Shown in pieces: positions 44,616 through 57,200 of a DNA stretch of 64,000 nt. The stretch is from Ridgeia piscesae (taxonomy: Eukaryota > Annelida > Polychaeta > Sabellida > Siboglinidae). The stretch spans positions 596,001 through 660,000 of the forward strand of contig JAODUO010000537.1 in assembly GCA_025642075.2 (NCBI GenBank), read 5' to 3'. Position numbers and translations under genes: made by a program. The notes under the pieces are model-generated. The model was not told where the DNA came from, did not search any database, and saw nothing but the letters and a program-made list of their open reading frames with translations. The first letter of the stretch is position 1. Each line of letters begins with the position of its first letter.

Positions 44616-45197
44616 CGTATTTCAGTTATATTGACCGAAGGATTAGTTTGCCAGTTTTCGCGCAGTACAACCTGTTTGGGTCAAACGTATACATGTGTTA
44701 CGATTATGTACATTTAGACAACTTGTCAGATAAAAGTGCTTATCGAAACCACAACGTACAGCAATGTAAAACGCAAATCCCGTAAAAGACACATACGGCC
44801 TAACATCATGTCTATTATCTGCACTACGTAAATCGCTATGTGTTTATGATAGTGTGATAAACCCAATATTACATCGGACATTTAAGATAAGAAACGTATA
44901 ACACAAGATATTTATGAACTGAGTTTCCTAGTATTCATCAGTCGGAAGCTACAACTGTCATCCATCGTTAGAATATTATTCTTGTGTACAGTCCCCAATA
45001 AGCTCCAGTCGCGCGGAGTCACGCCATGTATCGTGACCCACTTACAGGCCCTATGCCGAAGCGACAAATATTTCTCGCCGACACGACCAAATAAATTTGG
45101 TCGCTTCGGTCGGCCGACAGGCCGAAATGGTAATGCTGCCCAAGTGACCAGTTCTCCGACCCACACGTGTCGGATGCTGAGCCAAACACGATACAGA

Positions 45198-48100
45198 ATG
45201 CTCTACTTAATTGGCCTAGGATTAGGTGATGCCGAAGACGTAACATGCAAAGGCCTCAAGATAATAAAAAATGCGAAGAGGGTGTATTTAGAAGCATACA
45301 CATCAATATTAACAGTCGGAAAGGAAGCACTTGTAAGCAGCTCAAGAACAAGCAGTTCGTATAGCTGCTAGTACTACGCGCTTTTTGAGAAGCATACCGA
45401 AAACGCGCTGCGCGGATACCCAATTTAACATTCGCGCTACGGCTTGCGCTACGATTGACCAATCTTGTCTTCTGGCTTCTTTACTGTACTGCCTCTTAGG
45501 CTCTTATGAGTTTTGATCGCATTTGTCGACAAATTAGGTTGAACACATGCATCTGATAAATGACAAATTAATTGGGTGATTTTACCAGAAATTATATAAC
45601 TCCCCCCCTCAAACGATTGCATTGATGGAGCCTAGGCTCAACGACACTATGGGAGGCTGTTATTACCTTATTTTTTTAGCCAATATTGACAGTCCTGTAA
45701 AACTTTGTTTCCTTGTAAGTTTATGTGATTTATTTAAACCTCACCATCACATGATTTGATGAATGTTACATCATATTTCTCTGTTGGAGTCTTAAATAAT
45801 ATAATATACATTTCCATTATTTTTTAATTTACCTGAGGCAATATGGTATGCCAGAATTGGTAATTTCAGTCTGTAGACATTCTCAGTATCCATTGTCTTT
45901 GAAGCCATGAATTAATTTTGATGAATATTTTTAAGAGCTCTAATATGTTTTATTATTAGGAACAGTCTTGAATACATTCAATTTCCATAATTTTATATGA
46001 TATGTACATGTATGGTTGGATGAAATACTTGAAAAATGAAAAGAAATGTCATCTAATACAGTGTTTCCCGAGTAAAATGATGGGCGAGGTGGTAGGATGG
46101 GCTGAGCAAGCACCGAATGCGTGATGTGCGCTATGTGGGACCATGGGGTATGGCCACCTAGAAGTTCTAGAACTATTTTAAAAGCACCTTCAAAATGGTG
46201 CATTCTGAAGGGTATTTTAAACTATTCTCTGGTAAATAGTGAGGAAACATGCATAACTACAAGGTAGCAACATGTAAACATGTTTATGGCAAGAAATAGC
46301 TACGAGGTGGCAATTCTGGCGTATTTTGAGCGAAGTGGTTTAGAAAAACAGCGAGGTGGCCCACCTTGGTCATCTTATAGCAGGGGAAACACTGCAATAT
46401 AGTTCACCTTGTCTGTACATGCAGGTATTATATAATTTGATCCCAGTATATAGCTGTCAATCCCTGTGGTTGATTCAGTTCCCATTGCTGGATTTAGGTG
46501 GGTGGAATATTGTCATTTGAATGTTATACATGCGTGTAGATAGTTACAATGTGATAGGAGTGGGGTGTACAAACTCGATCAAGTCTTATTTCTTCACTAT
46601 ACCCCTTTAACTAACATTATATATTTTTGTTTATGCTCTGTATTATGTTCGATGAAACAAATTGACTGATTGATTGTTCAAGGGTCCACATTAACATCTT
46701 TATACCTAAATAAACTGTATGACTTATTATAATATATATTCTGTTGTAGGAAGAGTTTTATGGACGCAGTGTTATATTGGCTGACAGAGATATGGTGGAG
46801 CAACATTCAGGTCAGATACATTTTTTGCAAAGGTATTCTGAGGGTGGATAAAATACAATGATAGGTCGGCGTGGCATAAATATTCTGAAAAAGACTGACT
46901 ACTTCAATGAGACCTCGTAAGATCATAATGTTGTAGTCCACTGTATACAATAGTCGGTCAATAGAACCCTGCCGAGTGCTGGAAACAACTAGAACATATG
47001 AAGATTAGAACAATGTGGATGTTATGGGTCATTTTATTTCTTAAAAGACATAATTTTGCTAAATTAAGCAATATGCAAAATTGACTGATTATACAGCTTG
47101 CCTGTAACAACTTGAAAGGTATGTTTTTTTTTTAAAGATTACCATATCAACTTCTCTGGGAAGCATTTAACCAAGCTGAAATAAATACATGTGCATAAAA
47201 GTCTATTCACGCACACAAGTATCCACCACTGTTTTTAGCCAAATGATCACACACACAGCTACACAGCTGTGTAAACTGGAGCTATGTGTAGTTAACAAGT
47301 TTGCTTAAAGTTCGAAACAGCAGCAAAAGATTTAACCCAGCTTACCCCAATTGAGAGCTCAATGCTGAAGCTACTGCATTGCTGCACTTCATATGATGGG
47401 TGACGAATTGTTCTGGTGAATGTTTTAGATGTGATATTGGAGGATGCGGAAAAGGAAGACATTGCCTTCTTGGTTGTAGGTGATCCATTTGGGTGAGTTA
47501 AGGATTGTAATTTTTTATTTAAATATTTTATTTGCTGTAATGTCTGCATGTACTGATGCATATGAAAAAGTTAAATATTAATCTGTTCAGAGACATACTG
47601 AACATTGTCAGTCATGACATTGCCATGCATAAAGTCAGTTTCAGTTTCTTCCCAATTCAAAGGTTTGGTTGACACAAGCCAGGTGACAGATCTCTGCATT
47701 AGTCTGCTTCAAGGCATTGTTGGTGTAAATTCACCAAACCATAGATGAATTTTCTCCCATGTCGTTACTGCTGAAAATAATGCATTAATTTGCCGAAATT
47801 TCATGCAAGGTAATCCATAAAAAGTTCATCACCTTCCTAAACATTTTTATTGAACCATATCTTGACTAACAGATGTTTTTAATGTCAGTTTAATAGTAAT
47901 TGTTGTGTAATGATTGATGCTACATTGTGCCCACCGTAGCGCCACAACTCACTCTGATCTAGTTCTGAGAGCTGCAGAGAGAAACATCAAGTACCGGGTG
48001 GTCCACAATGCATCAATCATGAATGCTGTCGGCTGCTGCGGACTACAGGTAGTAGTTGCATAACTGTAACATGATAACTTTTTTAAACCATTAGCAGGAG

Positions 48101-51100
48101 ATTATCTATTCCTTGTTGTTGTATAAAGCAGAGATTGTTTAGTCCTCGTTGTTGTATAAATATAAAGCGGAGATTGTTTAGTCCTCGTTGGTGTATAAAT
48201 ATAAAGCGGAGATTGTTTAGTCCTCGTTGTTGTATAAAGCGGAGATTGTTTAGTCCTCGTTGTTGTATAAAGCGGAGATTGTTTAGTCCTCGTTGTTGTA
48301 TAAAGCGGGGATTGTTTAGTCCTCGTTGTTGTATAAAGCGGAGATTGTTTAGTCCTCGTTGTTGTATAAAGCGGAGATTGTTTAGTCCTCGTTGTTGTAT
48401 AAAGCGGAGATTGTTTAGTCCTTTAAAGCAAGGGTGGCACTTCCAGGGTTTATTGTTTTCATTTAATATTACATTCTTATGACTACAACATGCATGTTGA
48501 AGGCTTACTGCCTGCCAGTTTATCTTTAGTTACTTTATTAGGCTTGTTTGCAATTTGAAAGATTCCACCTGCAACACGTTTTTTTCCTATTTTAAAACAT
48601 AAAATATCCTTTGATGTTTAACTTTCCCACATTCTAGACAGCAGACTTCCTGTTACAAATTATTGCAGGACCAATTCTGGGCAGAGGAGCTGACACCTCC
48701 CTTTACTATAATCTTCCAAGAATAAATATGTTGTTGGAGCGTACTGCTCACCAAATGATGTGTCATATGCCAAGAGTATTTGTAATTTTTTATTTTTACT
48801 TTTTAGCATGCTAAATGCTAATGTGAAAAAAATGTTCACTTTGGCATTAGAGTGCAACCTGCCCATAATGTTCACTGTTAGAACTGTGCACTATGACTGC
48901 TATACGCAGGTTGCCATTATGGAAAATTTTGTGAGTTCAATACTCACTTATATGATGTCAGTCAGGACTTTCAAAGATCTTTATGGACAGGTGACTATTA
49001 TGGACAGGCAGATGTGATGTTCGTACATTCAAGACAACCTGTTCAGTGAACTGAACCACCCTGAAATATTTCAGATAACAGAACAGGCAATGAATGGCCT
49101 TTAATAGAGGGATATTATTTGTTAGATAAGAGAACAGGCAGTGGCCCTTTAAGAGAGGGATATTATTTGTTAGATAACAGAACAGGCTCACAGAATGAGG
49201 CTCACAGTGAAGTCAGGGTCCACTGTAGTCATGTCAAGTCTAGTAAATAGTGACCAATATATGAAGTTGTAGTTAGTATTTATCATGTATAGTCTTTCTC
49301 ATAGTTGTAATATATGGTTGTCAGTTGTCACCGGTATATTTATTTTTAGACTGACACCAACAAAATGATCAACAATCATTGATGTTGGTTTTGGCAGTAT
49401 TTCAGCTGGCAACATTTCTCTTTTTTTGCAGCTGTACAATTTTGGAGAGACGGTGTCGATTGTGTTTTGGACAGAGACCTGGCGGCCCAATAGCTTCTAC
49501 GATAAGATATCACAGAACAGAAAACACAAGCTGCATACACTGTGCTTGTTAGGTAAGCTCTTCCTAAAATAATAGAATCTTTATCTTTTCAGTTTATTTG
49601 GATACTATCACTTATGTTGTAACTGGTGATTCCGGCATGTTGGTGTATGTAATTAAAGTACATTGCCGATGACAACGCATGCATTTTAAAGAAGTTAAAC
49701 AGTTACCATTAGTGACTTGTAAACAAATTAATTATTATATTATCATTTATCTTGTGGACATATAATATACAGCCCCTGTACATTGAGAGGTTAGTGTGTT
49801 GAGATTGGATGAGACCTTTTTAGATGTTGTTAATTAAAAACATCTCTTGACAAGTATCGACCGTATCTAGAGTGTGGGTTAACATTAATTGTACATTGTA
49901 TTTTATAATTATTGTTTCAAAAAATATATATGGGTTTAGTACATATTGGACTGTTTTTGTACTAAAACACAATCCCCACACTTCAGTGCGTAATTGTATT
50001 TTTGTGTCTGTGCTATAATCTTGTTGTTCCAGTATGTAGTATCACACCTGCCTATCAGTGGTTTGTTTGTTACAGATATAAAAGTGAAAGAGCAAACTAT
50101 TGAAAACATGATGAGGTGAGATCTAATTCATAACACAATATACAGCCTAGCCTTTATAATTTGGTGTTCGGGATAGAATATATTATTACATTGAATTATG
50201 TGCACACATTTTGCCAACATGTTCATCTCTAAAATAATTTGTGTATCTCCACACATTGTATCAGACATTTCTTCAAAACAAATAAAACCTGTATTTTGCA
50301 TTTTAATTAGCAAATCTATTTTCGATAACTCAAATTGACAATCTGGATATAATATGTTGTGAGATATTTATATCTTACTCATTTTTTTTGTCAGCCATTA
50401 CCAGTATATCAACAAGAATTTTCAATATTTCAAATAGCTAATCTGTTCACATTTTAAAAACTGGCCTTTCAGAAAAGTTTTTCCTGGTTTTAAAACTGAT
50501 CTTATTAAATGTTCTGATCTGAGATGTTCTGGTAATTTATGTGTGACCCGCTAGAGATTCAAACACAAAAGAAAATACTGCGTAATGCAGTCTCCACCAG
50601 CTCAAGTTTCTGTGATATTTTACAACAAAATACTGAAATGGTTTCTTGATTATAACCCCAAGGAAAAAGTAAACCAATATCTGGCCTGCATCAATTTTTA
50701 TATTTAATATTGTAACGAGTCATTCGTTTGCAGAGGTCGCCCGATCTACGAGCCTCCGAGGTTCATGACGGTGTCCCAGGCTGCCTCACAGTTGCTGGAG
50801 ATCGTTGAGGACCAGAAAGACTCGGACAAAGAGAGCTTAGGTAAAGTCAATAGCTTAGAACATGTATCAATTTAATTGAACATTACTTTGGCATAAGTTG
50901 GTCTACTTCTGAGGGAATACGAGTACATGTTATATATGCAAATTATATTGAATCAATTATGTTTGTTACTATATCATTATTATAATAGTAACACACAGGC
51001 ATGCTATGCTGGCTATTTAAAGGCCACTTCAGTTTGATTTGTTCACATGTTTGCATGTTTATTAAAATAATTCCGCTGAAATGTGGCTGGGTATTTGGGT

Positions 51101-51433
51101 TGCAGTGATCAGTAGATCAGACTAATGCAGAGATCTGTCACCCTGACTCAGCCGGGTGACAGATCTCTGCATTAGTCTGTTTCATGGGGTTGTTGATGTA
51201 GATTGACTGAATTTTATGTTATATTTATTTCAGCGTACACGGCTGAGACGATATGTGTTGGCCTTGCAAGAGTTGGTACAGACTCACAAGTGATCAAAGT
51301 GGCGACCTTGAAACAGATGACCTCACTTGACCTCGGTCGACCTCTGCACTCCTTTATTATCACAGGTCACCTTCACCCATTAGAAGTGGACATGCTAAGA
51401 CAGTTCACAGATGACCAGTCAATACTGGCATAG
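45198..51433 (+). CDS. DPH5: Diphthine methyl ester synthase (diphthamide biosynthesis methyltransferase)
   Basis: Eight coding exons: 45198-45332, 46750-46810, 47429-47492, 47940-48048, 49432-49552, 50076-50115, 50734-50840, 51234-51433. All are GT-AG and the phases agree, giving 278 residues (human DPH5 is about 285). The protein opens [16 protein letters not shown], the N-terminal SAM-binding Gly-rich loop, and continues with [36 protein letters not shown] and [11 protein letters not shown], all hallmarks of the family. The enzyme uses S-adenosylmethionine to methylate the modified histidine of eEF2 on the way to diphthamide, in the cytosol. The ATG chosen begins exactly at the conserved [12 protein letters not shown] start. 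A candidate ATTAAA polyadenylation signal lies at 51982. Introns carry a hAT-like MITE, a 33-bp minisatellite and a perfect hairpin. Confidence 0.96.
46059..46394. mobile_element. hAT-like MITE in DPH5 intron 1
   Basis: The segment starts CAGTGTTTCCC and ends in its inverse GGGAAACACTG, with weaker inverted similarity (GGTGG motifs) continuing inward. CAGTGTTTCCC-type ends are typical of hAT elements. No clean 8-bp target duplication is visible, and the 336-bp length leaves no room for a transposase. Confidence 0.5.
48127..48421. repeat. 33-bp minisatellite in DPH5 intron 4
   Basis: About eight units of TTTAGTCCTCGTTGTTGTAT AAAGCGGAGATTG; the first two units have a small insertion (TATAAA). 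It starts about 80 nt after the exon 4 donor. Confidence 0.95.
51118..51179. repeat. Perfect 26-bp inverted repeat (hairpin) in DPH5 intron 7
   Basis: CAGACTAATGCAGAGATCTG TCACCC at 51118-51143 is exactly inverted at 51154-51179, with a 10-nt loop. It lies about 55 nt upstream of the last exon. One arm plus its flank also occurs at 47682-47734 in another DPH5 intron. Confidence 0.9.
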
Positions 51434-53081
51434 TGTCTGTGTATATCATCCTAAGAGGCACTGAAGTGGAACCACCTATGTGGTGGTGAACTATTATATT
51501 TCTGGACCATTCAGAGCAGATGTTGGTTTGCAGTGTTTTGACTTTGAAGAGCCCAGGAGCAAAACTCGTCTACATACTTTGAGTTGTTTTATGCTGCGTA
51601 CGGAACTCATCGTATTGACCATCAATATGCGTTCATGATCACTACTTGGCACAGTTGCGTAAATTCACTAGTCATAAACTGGAGATGTATCAACTTTCCA
51701 GTTCGCCAACAGGTGTTTACCATTTCAATGTCGAGTTGTGAACTCAGCATTAGTTGATAAGACACAAAGCCATAAGCACACTGATATCATAACCAAAATT
51801 ATAAAGTTAAAGTAATTTGCATGTTGATAAAAACGTTTTGTCCGCACTTATCAAGCTTAGACAGGGTGTCAATAAGTGTACACCTACACTTACAGTCCAC
51901 TAGAAAGAGTTTTCCAGTTGTTGACGACGTTGAGCAAGTTATTTTGACTATGCAACTACTGGACATAATTATTATATGAATATTAAAAGATGGTGCAAAA
52001 TATTTTTTCCGCAACACTATGAGCTGACTTGCCTATCCTCTTCCTGTCATGTGGCATAATGCTTGCATAAGATTTCATATAATTTCACTGCTAGATTAAT
52101 AATGATGATTCATGATATGCTAAAAGATGTCTTGGCCCATTTACACCAAAGCAGTTACATTAAAAAAAAAAAGGTGTAACAGTATATGATAAGGCTGCAC
52201 TTTATTTGAATCAGGTACAAAAGATCGAAAGCAAGATGGCCGTCGGCAAACCATCAGCAAAAGAAACGGGATTTGTGCAAATAACAAAACAGTTGCGTAA
52301 ATAACAAAATAAGTCCCTTTCATGAAATTATATTGAAATGGAACATAACTGGCACAGTGATGACTAGGCAATCAAAACTACACTTGAAGAAGCAAAACAA
52401 ATTGCTGAACATCTCAATTCCTATTACCATATCCAAATATAGATTGTACCTGTTGAATCTATGCTTTATCAAGGTTGCATCACAACAACCAAAGTCACTG
52501 TGGCATAATTGGGGGCAAAAAGTGCAATGATTAACACGGGCAAGTTGAATTATGTGCTTTTCTATGCAGCTAATAACTTTGATAATTCTCCAAGAACACT
52601 ACTAGTATAGGGGAATCTATTAAGGTCATCTGTGGGAGTGGGCAGAACTGACCGACACTGAAAGGTGGCCACATCAGGACTAACCACTCTATATGGCAAT
52701 AATGTGAGACAGCCCCAGGCTGACCTTAATTGAGAGATGGCTGTATTACTAGGATGACCTTAATTGTGAGGTTGTATTACTGGGGGTGACCATAAAGTGA
52801 AGTTGTACTCTACTAATGATGCCATCTTGAGAAAATAACAAGACTTGACAGCTAAATTTAAAATTTGGATATGGTTATAAGAAATGTCTGGAATAATTAC
52901 AGTGAAACAACATCAGAGCAAAACACAACATTCATAAGAACAAAGCACAACTGAAATCAACGACGACAGGCCTGCTTAAGCCTTTGGGAATAACATAATG
53001 ATAATAACATCCTAGTTAGTGTATCTATGAGAAATCGGCATCATCCACCGAGTGATGCCACCAACGTGGCCCAATGTTTGT
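51434..53081. other. Convergent 3' region of DPH5 and the SNF2-RING gene
   Basis: ATTAAA at 51982 (plus strand) and AATAAA at 52206-52201 (minus strand) are candidate poly(A) signals for the two converging genes, leaving roughly 200 bp between the two transcript ends. No other feature is seen. Confidence 0.5.
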
Positions 53082-54161
53082 TTACATGACACTGCAGACA
53101 TCATCGTCGTCGTAAGATGAGTCATCATCATCATCAATCATCATATCGTGGGCAAAGTCCATCAGGTCCATTGTGTGACGTGGCATATACTGGGGTGGTG
53201 GTGTTGGGAGGGTCACAATGGGCCTCGACACTTCCACTGGCTTTGGGATTGCTCGCACGGTTCGTACAATCTGCAAGCACCCAAGAGAACGATTCAAGTA
53301 GCCACACTGTCATGGGAAACTGGTGCTCATATTTGGGTGTTTGCAGAAAAACTTGCGAGTTCGTGCAACGCTTCAATCTCCCACATGCGAACACCGCTTT
53401 TCCTGATATTTTGACCAATCACAAGTGAACACCTCCGTGTAACCCAAATGGCAACTCCCACGGCAGATTTTAAAACAGTGTGATGCTCCGCAGTTACAAG
53501 TGTTTCTATAAATTAACCGGTGCAAATATGATAACTTATCGAAAGCTGCTGCAAGATGGTAGATTCACTGTAAACCAATAACTAATAAACTGTACATTTG
53601 AATATTATGATGAGTACCTGAGGACCTCCGAGTGCACTCTCGTCGTCAAAGTTAAACTCCACCTGTCGCACGTCCTGGTTGTTGTTCCTTGTGTACAACT
53701 CGTGTTCTATTGTGTCCCTGATGATCAATCGCACGACCACAATCTGCACAAACAAACACCTGTCACATGCACGTCATCTACCACTGCCAATCACAACTTC
53801 ATATGCAGCAGCGATACGAGTGTCATGAAACGTTTCTCTGTGTATACATGCAGTGGTTGAAATGGGAGCATTAGCAGCCTTGAATTCTTACCCACCCCTA
53901 TGAAAAATCACCAGTCCAAATTATTGGTGGGCATTGTCAAAATACAACGTATTGTATGTTGAACTGCAGCGCTCTTTAAGCACAAAATAAATACATATAA
54001 ATTTCACTTTTAACACTGCAACTTATTTATTTTATTCAATTAATATTATCAAATAAAAAATAGCTATTCCCTGGGGCATCACTGCTAGTCAACGCTTACC
54101 CATCCCCAGAAATTTCTACTCACCTCGGAGTTCAATCTCTGCGTGTGTGTGTGTGCGTGTG

Positions 54162-54205
<44 letters not shown>

Positions 54206-57200
54206 TTAAACAAAATTGGATCCATGCAGAACCATAGAATAGCTGCCTGTTCCTCTATTAAAACATATTGTGTAATTCATCCTGACACTTGCTTCAACTC
54301 AAAATCTATAATATGTGAAACATGCAATAAGTGAATGGAATGTACTAGCGTCTTGCCTGTGATTTGCAACAATGATGTCACATACTGTAGACATGTAGAA
54401 AAGCCGCAAAAGTATCCACACTCAAAGAGCCCATTACCACAGCATACAATGTGGCATTATCAATTTACTGAATGTTTTGGTGGAAATAAAAATATACAGG
54501 AGGATACAACAATATGAATTCAAGCAATCCTCTCGATGGCATTTGACTAGGAGTAATTTGTTAACCCACCTGACTAGCCATGCTAAACAATCCAGGTTAG
54601 TTGGCTAGCTATGTAGAGCCAGTTGACTAAATGCGTCAGGCCTCTAATTGGCTAGCTATGTCAAGGCATCAATTGTCTAGCTGCTCCATGCAACCAGTTG
54701 GCTAGCCAAGCCAAGCCAAGCCAAGCCAAGCCAAGCCAAGCCAAGCCAAGCCAAGCCAAGCCAAGCCAAGCCAAGCCAAGCCAAGCCAAGCCAAGCCAAG
54801 CCAAGCCAAGCCAGCTGGCTAGTGATGCCCTCACCTTCTTGTCCTGTCCCATCCTGTGAGCCCGTCCAATGGCCTGGGACTCGATGGCCACGGCTCGTTC
54901 CGTTGTGTCAGCGACTGGGTCAATGAGGATGACATGGGTCGCCTCCACCAGGTTGGTGCCTGAAGCTGCATGCTCCAGTGACAACATGATCACTCGCACA
55001 TTCTCCTGCTTCTGTCAACAACACAGGACACTCAGGACAACTGTCGGTACAACATGGACCACTCAGGACAACCACTCAGGACAACTGTTGGTTCAACACG
55101 GGACACTCAGGATAACTGTTGGTACAACATCGACCGCTCAGGACATATTTTGGTATAACATAAAAGACCACTTAGGACATATCTTGGTACATCGTAAATC
55201 ACTCAGGATATATCCTGATACAACATCACGTGTATTGCTATTGTCCTAATGATATTTACCGACTCGATTTTATTTATTTAAGATTATTTTCACCATAATA
55301 AAAACCTCTCAGTATTGACATATTTCTAGAAAATATGCTATTTTGTTTCAGTGAAATTGCAGGCTGTTATATAAAACATCATCGTTTTGAGGAGTGGATC
55401 TGGCTAAAAATAGAATCATCAATACTAACTCTGAAAGACATTATTGCCTTGTTGCGCACGTGCACATTTCCTTTCACGAAGACGTTCCTCAGCCCACTTT
55501 CATTCAACGTTTCCCCAATCTTGTGCAGCATTGGGTCCCACTGTGTGACACAACACAACACACGCCAATAATAAACATGACACTAAGACAACACATGTCA
55601 ATAATAAACATGACACTAAAACAACACATGTCAATAATAAACATGACACTAAGACAACACACGCCAATAATAAACATGACACTAAGACAACACATGTCAA
55701 TAATAAACATGACACTAAAACAACACATGTCAATAATAAACATGACACTAAGACAACACATGTCAATAATAAACATGACACTAAAACAACACATGTCAAT
55801 AATAAACATGACACTAAGACAACACACGCCAATAATAAACATGACACTAAGACAACACATGTCAATAATAAACATGACACTAAAACAACACACGCCAATA
55901 ATAAACATGACACTAAAACAACACACATCAATAATAAACATGACACTAAAACAACACATGTCAATAATAAACATGACACTAAGACAACACACGCCAATAA
56001 TAAACATGACACTAAGACAACACATGTCAATAATAAACATGACACTAAAACAACACACGCCAATAATAAACATGACACTAAAACAACACATGTCAATAAT
56101 AAACATGACACTAAAACAACACACGTCAATAATAAACATGACACTAAAACAACACACATCAATAATAAACATGACACTAAGATAATACATGTAAATAATA
56201 AACATGACACTAAAACAACACATGCCAATAATAAACATGACACTAAGACAACACATGTCAATGATAAACATGACACTAAGACAACACATGCCAATGATAA
56301 ACATGACACTAAAACAACACATGCCAATAATAAACATGACACTAAAACAACACACATCAATAATAAACATGACACTAAGATAATACATGTAAATAATAAA
56401 CATGACACTAAAACAACACATGCCAATAATAAACATGACACTAAGACAACACATGTCAATGATAAACATGACACTAAAACAACACATGCCAATAATAAAC
56501 ATGACACTAAAACAACACACATCAATAATAAACATGACACTAAGATAATACATGTCAATAATAAACATGACACTAAAACAACACATGTCAATAATAAACA
56601 TGACACTAAGACAACACATGTCAATGATAAACATGACACTAAAACAACACATGCCAATAATAAACATGACACTAAAGACAACACACATCAATAATAAACA
56701 TGACACTAAGATAATACATGTCAATAATAAACATGACACTAAAACAACACATGTCAATGATAAACATGACACAAAGACAACACATGTCAATGATAAACAT
56801 GACACTAAAACAACACATGCCAATAATAAACATGACACTAATCAATAGAAACAGTCGAAGTGATGCTGAACTGTAAACTTATAATGTTGTAGTAGACCAT
56901 GAGTAGAACGAATGCACGCTTTGTAGGAAGTAAAAACGTACGTTGAAAGTTTAAATATGTTGTTATAAAATAGGAATAACAGTTTGTTAGTGTCACTCTA
57001 TTGCGCAGTTGTTAAAGATGCGAATGTAATTCGTATGCGCTTTCGAATGTTTAGCATTTGAATGCAACCGTTCAATTTTTAGTACATCCGAACATGAACG
57101 ACAAAAATTGCATGCCAGATATTTGACTGTTCAAATGTATCACTGAATGCATATCAAATATTGGCATATTATAAACATAATATTAGCTGCCTTGCCACAG

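Larger units (their letters stand above)
37270..45197. other. Repeat-rich intergenic region between the integrase pseudogene and DPH5
   Basis: Apart from the repeats listed separately I see no gene. 41380-43660 and 43800-45170 are CpG-richer than the surroundings. About 45055-45120, just upstream of the DPH5 start, contains nested inverted repeats (CCGAAGCGAC / GTCGCTTCGG and CGACCAAAT / ATTTGGTCG) and is likely to be promoter or 5' UTR. Confidence 0.5.

Noticed and set aside
48127..48421. Possible CRISPR array
   Set aside because: The units are directly adjacent copies with no unique spacers, in a eukaryotic intron. The same holds for the arrays at 55556, 57638 and 62512.
55394..56838. ORFs of 263, 394 and 444 codons
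   Set aside because: They are translations of a 33-bp tandem array in an intron; the unit length keeps frames open. No non-repeat coding sequence supports them.
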